DNA from: Triglochin maritima | Lineage: Eukaryota; Streptophyta; Magnoliopsida; Alismatales; Juncaginaceae | Length of the DNA: 64,000 bases | Assembly (NCBI GenBank): GCA_963682175.1 | Contig: OY821774.1 | Coordinates: forward strand, 46,452,201-46,516,200 | Direction of reading: 5' to 3' | Shown: positions 36,205 to 48,680 of the stretch, in pieces | Position numbering within the stretch: position 1 is the stretch's first letter | Layout: each line of letters opens with the position of its first letter | Notes under the pieces: generated by a model | What the model saw: only the letters and a program-made list of their open reading frames with translations | Database searches by the model: none | What the model was told of the DNA's origin: nothing | Program-made: the position numbers and the translations under genes

Positions 36205-36435
36205 ATGTGTTATGCACATGAATGCAACTTAGAGGCTACCCTCAAGAAGATCCAAAGGAAACAAGCCACCCCCTTGAAGAAATTTTCGGCCGAAAAACTA
36301 CCCCAAAGGCGGTTTTCCGAAGCGTCCCAGGAGGCGAAAGAGACGATGGTGGTCGTCAACGACGACAAATATTACGTGAAGCAAATGGAGAAAGCAGAGA
36401 AAATCATGCTTCTTATTTGTTGGGGCCCCAATTGA
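36205..36435 (+). CDS. Divergent DUF3774-like small protein, 76 aa
   Basis: This is a single-exon frame starting at the first ATG (MCYAHECNLEATLKK). It ends QMEKAEKIMLLICWGPN, which aligns with the tail of the neighbour (EKAENVMHLVCWGPN). The usual hydrophobic N-terminus and the CRWNY block are absent; instead there is a Lys/Arg-rich middle (IQRKQATPLKK, LPQRRFSEASQEAKE). A TATA box at 36135 and a good ATG context support expression. It is best read as a diverged member of the wound-induced family. Whether the missing N-terminus means loss of function or a new role cannot be told. Confidence 0.68.
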   Translation: MCYAHECNLEATLKKIQRKQATPLKKFSAEKLPQRRFSEASQEAKETMVVVNDDKYYVKQMEKAEKIMLLICWGPN

Positions 36436-37921
36436 GGTGCACTAAACAATACAATTATATCGATTTCTAGCTTTCTTTATACGTGTAGACATATGAATTT
36501 GCATGATCGAGTTGTATGTTGTTGTATAGGTAATTGAAGATCTGGATGATTGTGTAAATTATTTGAAGTTTAAATCTTAATTTGGTGCACAATATATTTT
36601 ATGCGCTTTATTGCCGAATCTTGAAAATTAAAAATATCTTTATATTTTTATTCATGTTTTTACTCTGTATATATGTGAGGATGAATTTAGTGGTGAAGAA
36701 ATTATCTTAGCGATATTAGCGAAAACATACCTTACGTTACTGTTTTATGTTAAGATTGATCTGATGTTGAGATGATCTTAATTAGTTCAGAAGAAGAAAA
36801 AAGCGAGGACTTCATCAAACACTATTCCTTGGAAGCAGAGAATTCTCTAAGAAAACAAGTGAATACCATAAAGTGATACTGCTCATGATGAAAGGATAGA
36901 AACAACAAATAATAGTTCAGATTATGACGATTACGAATGAAAATTAGATCGTACTGTAATTTGCAAAGTTCAACCGTCAAAAAATTGGATCCTCACACAT
37001 AATTGATTTGTAATCTGATTCATTCAACGGGAGAGTACGCAAAATACAAACTGAGGAAAACTAATGATCAATTTTAATCTTTCTTATCACAGCGGATTAC
37101 ATACAAAAGTTTACAAATTCCCTAATAGAGCATGATCCTATTTGCAACTCGTGTACTATAATACGCCAGAAAGAATGCCAAGGCTCGTATTTATCATGGA
37201 AATACTGATTCCGGGATTCCAACTTGTTGACTCCTTAATGATGAGTTTTTGGGGTTAAATGATATATTGATTCTTGCAAGAGGCGAAAGAATAGTTGATT
37301 ATTGTATTTATTTTTTCTTCTGGAAAATAAGCAATGGATTAATTGAGGATAAGGCAACCATGTAACCATAGCACAAGGTGAACTGTTGAATCTAACCTAA
37401 CAGGGAGATATATTCGAACCTTTTGCAGTTAGACAGTAGAGTTACTGCAGTTTAACTAATAACTCTTTATTTTACAAAGAAACACAGGATGTTGAATTTT
37501 CCATTCCAATACAGTAGACAAAATAAGGAATGTAAATAATACAGTGTGGACACACGAACTTTAAAGGAGAGTTGGTACACAAAACAATCAGTTTGAATCA
37601 TATGGAACACAATATTTAAAAAAACAGTAATAATAATATGACATGCAATGTTATACGACTTGGCAACGTACATGGTACATTATCCATCATAGATAACTGC
37701 CGACGCACACCAATGCTCTGACATTACATTGCAGAAAAAATTGCCACAGCTTTGACCCTTCCATTAGAAGGCCGTGATTATTCTGAAAAATCTGAAACCG
37801 AAATTTAGTTATCTTCAAAATTGGTTCTATGACTCGCATGTGTAACTGTAAATTACTGTTTGGTATAACTTTCACGCTGGTTTACCACATAAAAAGGTTT
37901 TGTTGGCTTCACTTTGCAAAC
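36436..37921. other. Intergenic DNA, 3' flanks of DUF3774 and NDB genes
   Basis: No coding exon or bounded repeat was recognised. The part near 37700-37921 is likely the NDB 3' untranslated region. Confidence 0.5.
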
Positions 37922-40900
37922 TTAGATACAACTTGAGTCTCTCCCAAAAATGAAGCGCCTTGTCCAATCCGACACTACGGCTAGCCTTGTTCGCCAGCTA
38001 ACTTGCTTGCTGATCCGAAGATAAATCACAAGCACGTTAGCTATCAATAAAGCATAAACAACCTGGGTAACAGAGAAAGATCTAAATCAGTATCCAAGAG
38101 CAATACCTTGCATATACAGAATACCAGAGCCATTGGGAACCGTAGCCTATGGAAATCCAGTCTCCAGGCAATTGTGCAGCAGTCTGTTCCCCACCCAGTG
38201 GAGCGAATTGGCCAAGATGCTTGTACCTGAGGTTAATGAACAATTCAAACTTCACAGCTTAACTAATGAATGGCTAAAAGTGGCACCGAGACTCGTTATC
38301 ATTTATGCATATCGTAAGATAAGCAGACTTGACATTATACCTGAAAGGACGGAAGCGATGGCGACCAGATTCTCTGATCCGAATAGGCCCTTCAGGATGT
38401 TGTTCTGCCTCTTTCATGATATTAAAGCACCTAGCAAGATAAACCCCTTGCTGAGCGGCAACCTGGTGTTAAGCACAGAAAAATCACAACAGGATTACTA
38501 CAACAGCTCACAGGTTCTCCAACATTCTGCAAGACTACAGGGTGATAAAAGGAGGTTACCTGTGCTGTTGCAGGAAGAGTCTTGACCTGCGAATCAACAT
38601 CGGCAAGCGCTTTTTTGAATTCTTCAATGTTCAACTCTATAGATTCCTTACTGTTTCCATGGGATTCGTTTAAAAGATCCACAATGCCTTTCATTCGCTT
38701 GTTTTTCAAATAAAGTTCCACTTGAGGATATCTCTCACAAATGTCATCTAAAACATCTTGGATTTCCTTGAGAGTTAATGTACCAGAATTGTCTTTGTCT
38801 GCGACCTTGAATATTGCTGATATATCATCCTAAGGATCAACACATCACAGTAAGCCCGGGCTACACTACCAACCTAGCAACAAATTAGAATAAATTATTA
38901 GAGCAAGCTAAACATGAGAGAAAACATACCATAACTTTCCTTTGTGTAATTGTTGCACAATCCCCAAGAGCATACACATCATCACATTCTCTAACCCTCA
39001 ACCATTCATCGGTGGCTAACACACGCCTCCCACCCTGTAAAATATAAGAAAGCATAAGAAAGAACCACCAATCAATTGTTTTTTATGTCAATCTAATGAG
39101 AAAGAAACAAGTCAGAAGTCATGCTAATAAGGTAAATAAAAAAAGACCTGGCCAATTTGTTTCATGAAATCAGTTATTATTGGTCGAGTTCCAATACCAG
39201 TAGACCACACTGCCATTCCATAGGGTAAAGAAACCTGTCCTTCTGCCCTATGAATCATCGTGATGTCCTTATCGGAAACTTTAACAACTTTGTAACCAGT
39301 TTTGACATCAATACCCTCTCTTTGGAACTTCTCTTCAGCAAATTGTGTAATCCTTTTGTCAAACCTAAAAATAATTAAAAATGGTGAAACAGATAATTGT
39401 TGAAACACATGAAATATGTCTAGATAGGCAGCAACAACACAGATAATTATTGAAAATACATGAAATATGTCCACAAACGCAGCAGCATCAACAACATTAG
39501 GAAGGTACAAACTGATCACAAAAGGTAGGATTAGCATTTGCAGTAAGAACAAAAAGAACTGCACATGTTCAGAAATTTATTAAAGAACATTCCCATCAAA
39601 TAAGAAACATTGTGGTGTTTCAGTTGAAAGGTCTAATATTTATCAAATAGGTGAGGAACATATTGCAAGATATAGACCTCAACAGATTTGGCTCAGACCA
39701 CTCCTTAAACCTAAATTTGCACCTCCTTCCATGATCATTCCAAGTCATATCCCATTTTGTGAACTTTCACAGTAAAAGAAACAATGACTCGAGGAGAGGC
39801 ACACATCACACACATTGTTTCTCTTTCATGCCTCTTCACTTTCATAAGTACACCTAGTGCACATAATCTATGGTGGGAATGGTGGGAATGGAAAGATACA
39901 CGGGCAAGTAGTATAGGAATGTTTTGCAAGTTCTAGGAAATATAGTGTCGAATTGCAACTGTGAACGTGATTTGTTGTATCCTTATAATATGTTAACATG
40001 CAAACTACAACTATCAAGCCAAGTAAAAATGAGACTGCCTATGTAACAATCGACACGGGAACTTACATGAAGATAAACCATTGGTAATTTTTAAAGCTAT
40101 ACAAATCTAAAAAGGAAAAATTAAAGGTTTATATTTCATCTTGGTAGGTTGATTTATCAGATCATTCAATATGTAAACTGGTCACCAGAAAAGGCAAGCT
40201 GATTTGTAAAATTCATGCATAAACGTCATACCAAATAATTATCTTTGATAACTGCTAAATCCTTTAATGTCATGTCAAATTTGTCGGTAAGGAACTTTCA
40301 AAATAATGCACTGATAACAATTAGGCATGCGTTAAATAATAAAAATGAACCACAAGCACTATATTTACTTACATTGTCAGAATATGCTCTCCAGCCTCAA
40401 TGACAGAAATCTTTACAAAATCTTGGATTCTAGGATAGAGTTTAGCAATATCTTCATTAACGAAGTCATGCAACTCTGCAGCAAATTCTACACCTGTTGG
40501 ACCTCCACCAACAACAATAAAATGGAGAACTTTCTTTCTTTCATCGTCACTAAGATCTGGAAGATTGGCTCTCTCAAAGCAATCCATGACACTTCTTCGT
40601 ATTCTTTGAGCATCTTCTACTTCCTTTGATAAGCAAAATTGATATCATTTAGTATTTCCTTGGCAATGACATAATGCAACAATGACATAATGAAGATAGA
40701 AGAATGAGAAAGTACAACACCTTAAGGAAATGACAGTTCTCAACAACTCCAGGGGTATTAAATGTATTTGCCTTGGCCCCCATGGCCACAATCAAGTAGT
40801 CATAATCTACAACAAATTCTCCATTTCCTTCAATATTTGTTCCAATGTTAGACCGGCAGTGGACTTTCTTGTTGACAGGATCGATTTTGAAACACTCGGC

Positions 40901-43900
40901 TTCCCAGAATTTAATTTGACCACCTTTCTGCAAAAAATATCAGAATAAACTTCAGTGTTTATTTCACATAAACCTACACTAAAAGTGAAAACAAACTTGT
41001 AATTTAACTTGTAAATGGAACACAAGACAATATCTATTTCAAACACAAAAATATGCAACTGTAAATGGTACAACAATATGTAAGACAATAGTACAATGGA
41101 AAACATTATTGCAATCTCAAGCACGAAAAAAATTATATAATATTAACTCCACACTTCATGTAATATAATTTTTATAACTAGAACTAGAAAAGAAATATGT
41201 CAAGGTATAACTAAATTAAATAAAGTTCAAAGGAAATGAAATGCACAAAAAAGAGTATTTAAAGATGATAGGATTATTTTGGCAGTGGCACTAGACCTAG
41301 ATCAACTTCAAATTCCGTTCTTACTTCGGACGTAACTAAATCTCGCAACAAGTTTGACATCTTAGGGATGCACTTTGCTAGCGATGTGACAAAAAAATGC
41401 CATGTTGACTTTAAGACATAGCAAACCCAATCTTGATGTCACTAGACTGCGTTAATTGCTGGAAACTACAGATTCCAATAGTGTTCCAAATTAAATATCA
41501 TACTAGAGGTATCGTTATTAACAATCCAACCTAATGCATTCTCACACCAAACATTTTTTTGGATCCCGGGTAAAATAATAGAGGGAAGTAGATAAGGGTC
41601 TGAAGAAACATGTCTGCAATGCTGATAGTACAACATGAAAGTCTAAAAAATTATGCAAAAATGCGGGATCACATTGCATGAATATTGAAGATTACAAACG
41701 GTCATCACATTGAAAACGAAGATTACAACGGTCATCACATTAAAGACCTCTCATTGGCATTCATCAAACATTCAAGACAAACATTCAAGACACACCTCGT
41801 ATGCATACATCTCAACGGGAAAAAACAAACTACAAAGTATATATAATCGTTACTTTCAAATGTAATGAGTTATTCAGAGAAATCAATAATAAAAGCAAGT
41901 AAGTTTTCTTCTTCTTCCTAAAATTCTTCCTCAAAATTTCTACATGGTATCAGAGCATCTCTGATCCGACCTCAGATTCCCCAAGGGTCATCACTGGTCT
42001 TCTCCTCACTGAGGGGGTTGAAGGCAGAAGAAAAGCAACCCACCAACATCCAAACCCTCAAAATCCACAAAAAACCCCGACCCGAAAAAAACCCACCAAA
42101 TCATGTCGGGAAACCACCACGAAAACCCTTCCCGTTTAGTATCTACTCTACTCAACGGGACAAAGTACCTGTCCTGGGCTCGGGCGGTGTCCCTCTCCCT
42201 CAGCGGCAGGGGGAAAATTGGTCACATCACCGGAACCTCGAAGAAACCAGAAGGACCAGAAACGGAGGCCAAACAGGAAGAATGACAGACTTCCTCTACA
42301 AAGACAGCGCCAAAGAACTTTGGGATGCTGTTCAAGAACACTACGGGAAGGCGCAAGACTTTGCACACATCTTCAGAATCAAACAAGAAATAGCGCAATC
42401 AAGACAAAACCACAAAGGCGTCAATGAGTACCTTGGTACTCTCGGAAAAGCATGGGACGAGTTGGGGGTTTACGAACCACCGACAACCGACGCACTGATA
42501 ATCGGAAAAAGAACCGAACAAGACCGGATCTACCAGTTTCTGGTAGGTCTAGATCCATCCTTTGAAAACATCAGGAGTCAGGTGCTTATGGCCCCCGAGC
42601 TACCACCGCTTGCTTCTGTCATCGCCATGATCCTTCACGAGGAATCGCGATGAAGGACCACAACTCCATCGCAAAACCAACCAACAACTGAAGAAGAAAA
42701 TCAGGCGTTTTTCGCCGGAAGGTCACAAAACCAACACCAAAGCAACAAAAAACGGTATGGAAATCGGAAAGACGAACACTGCGAAAACTGCAAAAAAACC
42801 GGACATAGCAAAAACAGTTGGTTTCTCCACCCACATCTCCGACCACCAAAAGACAACGACAGAAGAGGAGGAGGAGATGGAAGAGGCATATCTCACAGCA
42901 CTGGAGGATCATCGGGCGGGAGCGGCTACATCGCCACCACCGATGGCGGCAACAGCCACTCGACCAACCCTAACCCTAACTTTTCTTTTCTCACAGGAAT
43001 CGCATGGAATGTCAGCAGTCGGGTCGGGAGGATTATATACTCCATCGGATCCGACTCGCGCAATCGGAGCGGCCCTGAATCCGAGTAACCGAGAGAATTT
43101 TTTCTCTCCACAACAGGCGAATCCAGCAAACATGGGCCTAGCGGGCTCTGAAGAAAACATTCACCATCTTATAAATAAGTTAAACGCCGTTTTGCAAAAC
43201 AAACCTCCATCTTCAGGTAATTTCGCAGGTATGATAAAAGCTCTTGAAAATCATATGTTAGCCCTTCAGTCTAAGAAAAATGAAAGTGATGTATGGATTA
43301 TCGATTCTGGTGCTACCGATCACATGACAGGCAATCCTAACTTATTGTTAGACCTTAAAAAAACTTATCCATATTAAATAAATTTGTTAGTGTGGCTAAT
43401 GGAAATCAAGTAGAAATAGAAGGAATAGGAAATATAAAATTATTAGATCAGATTGCAAAAAATGTTTTGTATGTGTCTTTGTTTGAATCTAACTTGTTAT
43501 CTGTTGCAAAAATCACCAAAGAACTAAATTGTAATATCATTTTCTCACCCAATGATGTCGTATTTCAGGATCGTATCTCAGGGAAGACGATTGGTAGAGG
43601 AAAACTCGCCAATAACCTCTACATTGTAGACAAAAACAAACAGGCATTGCATGTAGGCAATTTATCCAAACATGAGTTATGGCATAAAAGGATGGGACAT
43701 CCGTTACATCCTGTTTTAAAAACGTTTTTTCCATCTATTAAGTCTGATTTATCTTGTGATGTATGCAGTTTTTCCAAACAAACTCGATTGTCATTTCATT
43801 TATCATCTATTAAAACAGGACACCCATTAGAACTAATACATTCTGATATCTGGGGACCGGCCCCAACTGAATCCTATAACGGGTTCAAATATTTTATCAC

Positions 43901-46900
43901 ATTTATTGATGATTTTTCTCGTACCACGTGGATTTATTTATTAAAATCAAAATCTGAAGTCTTTAATACATTTTGTATTTTCTCGAGTTTTGTGGAAAAC
44001 ATGTATGATTTCAAAATTAAAATTTTAAGGTCTGATAACGGTTCTGAATACACCAGTAATATCTTCCAAAATTATTTAAAACAAAAAAGAATTTTTCATC
44101 AAACCACGTGTGTTCACACTCCTGAACAAAACGGTGTGTCTGAAAGAAAAAATCGTCATCTCTTGAATATCACACGTGCACTACTTTTTCAGAACCACGT
44201 TCCAAAAGTTTTTTGGTCTGATGCTGTTTTAACCGCTGTTTATCTCAGAAACTGAAGACAACAGATCTCCAACATCACCAAACTCCAATGATGCACCAAT
44301 ACCCATCACCTGCGATCCAGAAACCACCATGGTGACACCCGATCTCCAAGAAGAAGACAATGAAGAACCACACAACAACGAAGACGAAAACATTCCAAGA
44401 AGATCTACCCGTCCTACTCGTCCACCAAAATACTTGCACAACTATATCACTTCCCAAGTCACCTACCATATCCAAAATTACCTATCATACGAACAAATAA
44501 AAGTCCATCACAAAGGTTTTTTATGAACTATAGATAATCATATAGAACCTAAAAACTATAATGAAGCTCTAGGAGATCCAAAATGGTGTCAAGCCATGAA
44601 AGAAGAAATACAAGTCCTAGAGACAAACAACACCTGGATTCTAACCACAATTCCAAAGGAGATTAAACCAGTTGGGTGTAAATGGGTATATAAAGTAAAA
44701 TACAATAGTAACGGAACCATAGAAAGGTACAAGGCAAGACTGGTAGCAAAAGGATACACACAAACCTATGGCCTAGATTACCTAGAAATCTTTGCTCTTG
44801 TAGCTTAAATGAACATTGTCCGTGTCCTTCTCTCCATCGCCGTAAATAAAAATTGAAACATCTATCAAATGGATGTGAAAAATGCCTTTCTTCAAGGAAA
44901 CCTCGAATAAGAAGTATATATGATCCCTCCACCAGGTTACACATCCACGAACGAGGTATGCAAACTCAACAAAGCTATCTACGGGTTAAAACAATCCCAT
45001 CGTGCTTGGTATGCCAAACTTAGTCACTGTCTTATTTCTTACGGTTTCGATAAATCTTCCGCTGATGCATCCATGTTCACCAAACATCATAAAACCACCA
45101 CTACCATAATCCTAGTCTATGTAGATGATATCATAATCACTGCAGATAACGACCACGAGATCAACCAAATTAAACAACACTTAAAAACAAAATTCGATAT
45201 TAAAGACCTAGGACATTTAAAATATTTTCTCGGTATAGAAATTGCATATTCACAAAAAGGATTGTTTTTATCACAAAGAAAGTATACCCTCGACCTCTTA
45301 AAAAAACATGAAAACTTGGAGCTAAACCAGCAAATACACTCATAGAAACCAAACTAAGGGTAAACACTACTGAAGGAGAACCTATAAAAGATATTCAACA
45401 ATATCAGAGACTTGTTGGAAAACTCATATACCTCACTGTCACAAGACCTGACATAACCTATGCTGTTAGCATTATCAGCCAATTTATGCACTCACCTAGA
45501 ACACCCCACTTAGATATAATTACTATGATACTTAGATACATTAAGAGAACTCCAGGACAAGGATTATGGATGAAAAACAACAACTCTAACTCAATAATTG
45601 GTTTTTCTGATGCAGATTGGGCGGGCAGCCACGATCGCAAATCCACTACGGGTTTTTGCACATTTGTTGGCGGAAACCTAGTGACCTGGCGAAGCAAGAA
45701 ATAAAACGTTGTTGCCAGATTTAGTGCTGAGGCAGAATACCGGGTCATGACATCCACTACTAGCGAGCTCATCTGGCTTAGACAACTGCTTCTCGACATG
45801 GGGCAACCTTACCATCTCCCTATAAAAATGTTCTATGATAACAATGCAGCTCGACACATAGCTCAAAATCCTGTCTTCCACGAAAGAACCAAACATATTG
45901 AAGTCGACTATCACTTCATCCGTGAAAAGATTCAGGCAAAGGAGATCGAGGTTCCATATGTTCCCAGCAAAGACCAACTCGCCGATATCTTCACCAAAGC
46001 ACTTGATCAGCCACAAGCAAACTCTATCCTATCCAAGTTGGGTCTCTTCAACCTATTTCGGGACCCAACTTGAGGGGGCGTATTGAAGATTACAAACGGT
46101 CATCACATTGAAAACGAAGATTACAACGGTCATCACATTAACGACCTCTCCTTGGCATTCATCAAACATTCAAGACAAACATTCAAGACACACCTCCTCG
46201 TATGCATACATCTCAACGGGAAAAAAACAAACTACAAAGTATATATAATCGTTACTTTCAAATGTAATGAGTTATTCAGAGAAATCAATAATAAAAGCAA
46301 GCAAGTTTTCTTCTTCTTCCTAAAATTCTTCCTCAAAATTTCTACAATGAACATAGAAGGATGAAGTATACCAACCTTCTTCATGATTTTACGAATGGGC
46401 TCGACGATGCTTCGGGCGTCAACAGTCCCACAAGTAACACTTGGTAGTAAAGGAGTGAATGCAAAATAGTTTCGAGGTGACACAATTTGAACATCATACA
46501 TTGAGCTATCCAAATTTTTCAAGAAGGTTGTGCCTGCCCATCCAGTCCCTAGTACGACCACCTTCTTCTTGCCAGGAACATTATATGGCTGCGAAACAGC
46601 ATTGTCAGATCCGGCATCTGCATACACCACAACTCCTCCACCACTGCAGCATGACAATATTGTACACCAAATGAGAACAAATTGTAACAACATAAATTAG
46701 CAATAACGCCTTTGACATGTTATATGGAGTTGAACAAACAAATGATCAGTGGTAAATTTTAACAAAATAAATGGCTTGTGTTTAAAAGGATAAATTGTAA
46801 CAATATAAACAGAATATTGGAGAAACACGGATCAGAATTCACAAAATGATATTACAATGATGAAAATAGAAAGGCACCAACATAATATAATAACTGATGA

Positions 46901-48559
46901 GCTGTTCCCAATGGAATCTCCAAACAATATATTTTTAAAAGATCCAGATTAACAAAATACCTTCTTCAAGTCACAGCATAGATCTTAAGCAGTACTCAAA
47001 TTCATTAAATACAAAAGAAAATTGACATCTAATGTGCAATACGCATCAAAAAGGAGACATGCACATCAAATATCTCAAAATCTTTAAAAATAACACCACC
47101 TAAAATGATATCATCAATAAAAGAAACAACTAATGGATCTGTAATTAGAACTCGAGCTTTCGAATGAATACAAGCTAGATTCAGTTACACCTAGCAAGAG
47201 ATACTAAACAGATAAACAAGACAACTAGGACATTGAAACAATGAAACGTGTTGATTTTTTTGAAAGAAGAGCACAGCATAACACATCATTACCTTGTGCA
47301 AAACATGTTTAAAACACTATGAAAATGAAAATGAATTTCACAAAACAAAAGACGATTACATCCTCATCAAAATGAAGCAATATCCCGATCCCTACGGAGA
47401 AAAGCTAGAACAGATTAAAACCAAAAAATGAATTCCACTAAATTGCACTGAGACCTTACAACAGGACACAGAGAAAGAAGAATCAAAACCACAACACAAG
47501 GTTACTAAAGCATATTTTTCAAGGCAATATGAGTCCAAATGTAGAAACCAGGCCACATGAGATCTAACCCACTAAGTCAAACTGAAAAAACATATAAGCA
47601 TTTTGCATCACCACGTGACAACAAAGAACCAAAAAATCAACACAATGTTTACTAGCACATATTATCGAAGGACGTCAATCCTGAGTCCAATTGCTTAGAA
47701 CCTTGCAATACTGTCTAAACCACAGCACAAAGCTACCTAGAGGGCAGGGCGTCTCCGACAGCAATTCAAATACAAACGCAAAAACCACACATCAAATTCA
47801 AACAAACAGAGCTCAACACCTCAATCTAGATCCAAACAGAGATCAAATCAACGTATCTCTTGACACACATTTCCCCAAGCGATTCAAACTCAAACGCACA
47901 AAACCACAAAATTCTCGACAAATCTCATGCATCGAAATCCCGCACCAAAACAAAAACAACGCTTCCAATCCCTCACCAGATCCAATCCAAAGGCGCCAAA
48001 GTCACGCCAAACCAAGCATCGTAGAGAAAAACAGAGTTTGAATACACATAATATGCCAGAAGCACAAATACACATAATATGCATCAAAATCAATCCATAT
48101 CCGAATCCATAAAACCGCAACTCCCTCAATGACTCTGATCACAACAAAAAACTATTAGAAACCTCTCACACACACCAGATCCATATATCCAATCCAAAAA
48201 ATCAAAACTGAAACCACAACAGATCAAACAACATCCAGAAAACAGATACGCCGAATCACACCGAACCAAACCACGACTCCATCACCAAATCGCAAAAAAA
48301 GCCTCAAATCCGATCCAATCCAAAGACTCGAAACCACGACGAGATCACAACTCCAAAACCGCAACATCCAAGCCTCAAACCGGATCGAATCTAAATCATC
48401 GAAACCACACCATCATTCACGAAACAGAGATCGTAATGGCGAAACAGCGGCGGAAGGGAACGGAACGTACCCGACGGCGAGGACGACGAGGAGTTTGGAG
48501 TAGGCGCCGTTGCGGCGGAAGGCGTTGGAGGCGCGGTCGAGGAACGACACCAGTCTCAT
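37922..48559 (-). CDS. NDB2: External alternative NAD(P)H-ubiquinone oxidoreductase (NDB type), 10 exons
   Basis: This single-subunit flavoenzyme passes electrons from NADH to ubiquinone without pumping protons, on the outer face of the inner mitochondrial membrane. Exons are 48471-48559, 46376-46643, 40721-40927, 40373-40623, 39148-39364, 38930-39034, 38560-38829, 38341-38462, 38107-38226 and 37922-38009. They total 1,737 nt (578 aa), the family length, with all splices in phase. A basic/amphipathic N-terminus is followed by the FAD fold GTGWAG (61-66), the NADH fold GGGPTG (227-232), an EF-hand insertion with a canonical loop [12 protein letters not shown] (390-401), and the C-terminal membrane-binding block ending FIFGRDSS. 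The EF hand places it in the calcium-responsive NDB class. Glu264 after the second fold (SVIEAG) is the residue linked to NADH preference, so NDB2-like fits better than NDB1. The second intron is 5.4 kb because of an antisense copia insertion. Confidence 0.93.
41683..41944 (+). repeat. 5' LTR of copia-2
   Basis: It begins TATTGAAGATTACAAACGG and ends AAATTTCTACA. A GTATATATAATCG element near 41840 is a possible TATA box. Confidence 0.93.
41945..41956 (+). other. Primer-binding site of copia-2
   Basis: TGGTATCAGAGC, a perfect match to the complement of the initiator tRNA-Met 3' end, starts right after the LTR. Confidence 0.9.
42103..43374 (+). pseudogene. copia-2 GAG and protease region, broken
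   Basis: GAG starts at 42103 ([22 protein letters not shown]) and stops with TGA at 42283. A different frame resumes ([20 protein letters not shown] ... [13 protein letters not shown]) to 42653. Compared with copia-1, the LVMSWVINSM segment is missing, which points to a short deletion. Zinc-knuckle and spacer sequences follow in another frame, then the protease motif [13 protein letters not shown] near 43295. The frame stops at 43377 instead of running on into the integrase. Confidence 0.82.
43392..46073 (+). pseudogene. copia-2 integrase, reverse transcriptase and RNase H, broken
   Basis: The integrase runs 43392-44255 ([43 protein letters not shown]). It then loses its C-terminal part: after TAVYLRN the frame jumps to the acidic linker at about 44270. 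The reverse transcriptase (44596-45345) has stops near 44806, 44856 and 44908 but keeps [26 protein letters not shown] and YVDD. RNase H follows ([32 protein letters not shown]) with a frameshift near 45335 and another near 45704. No complete polyprotein can be made. Confidence 0.87.
46069..46080 (+). other. Polypurine tract of copia-2
   Basis: TTGAGGGGGCG abuts the 3' LTR, at the same relative place as in copia-1. Confidence 0.75.
46081..46346 (+). repeat. 3' LTR of copia-2
   Basis: It is near-identical to the 5' LTR, with an extra CCT-type triplet and one extra A. It is followed by the target duplication ATGAA. Confidence 0.93.
46644..48470 (-). other. NDB intron 1, no other gene seen
   Basis: This is a 1,827-bp intron, T-rich on the coding strand, with donor GTACGT next to exon 1 and acceptor CTGCAG next to exon 2. 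The open frames seen inside it are low-complexity A/C-rich sequence. Confidence 0.7.
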
Positions 48560-48607
48560 TGCGTCGCGCGGGAGAGAGATAGAGAATGGAATCACACAGA
48601 CCGATCT

Positions 48608-48680
48608 AGAGAGAGAGAGAGAAAGGAATAGAATGGAGAGAGAGAGAGTGTGTGAGGTGGGGGTATTTATATGGCACGTG
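48608..48680 (-). promoter_or_regulatory. NDB core promoter: G-box, TATA box and CT-repeat leader
   Basis: Reading on the minus strand, a G-box GACACGTGCC (CACGTG at 48675-48680) lies directly upstream of ATATAAATAC (48663-48672). It is followed by a CT-rich leader (reverse of GAGAGAGAGA at 48608-48655) and the ATG at 48559. ACGTG cores are bound by bZIP and bHLH factors and often act in abscisic acid and stress responses, which fits the stress induction known for NDB2-type genes. Confidence 0.65.

Larger units (their letters stand above)
41683..46346 (+). mobile_element. Ty1/copia retrotransposon (copia-2) inside NDB intron 2
   Basis: The 4,664-bp element has LTRs at 41683-41944 (262 bp) and 46081-46346 (266 bp), flanked by a perfect 5-bp duplication ATGAA (41678-41682 and 46347-46351). 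The LTRs differ by only three substitutions and two small indels, so it inserted more recently than copia-1. It lies antisense to NDB. The coding region resembles copia-1 throughout but has deletions in GAG and integrase and several stops. LTR termini are TA...CA in place of the usual TG...CA. Confidence 0.94.
40928..46375 (-). other. NDB intron 2, enlarged by copia-2
   Basis: The intron is 5,448 bp long. Without copia-2 and its target duplication it would be about 780 bp. The donor is GTTGGT at 46375-46370, and the retrotransposon boundary lies only 24 bp further in. Confidence 0.88.

Noticed and set aside
47691..48129. Overlapping frames in NDB intron 1
   Set aside because: A/C-rich low-complexity sequence inside a well-supported intron.
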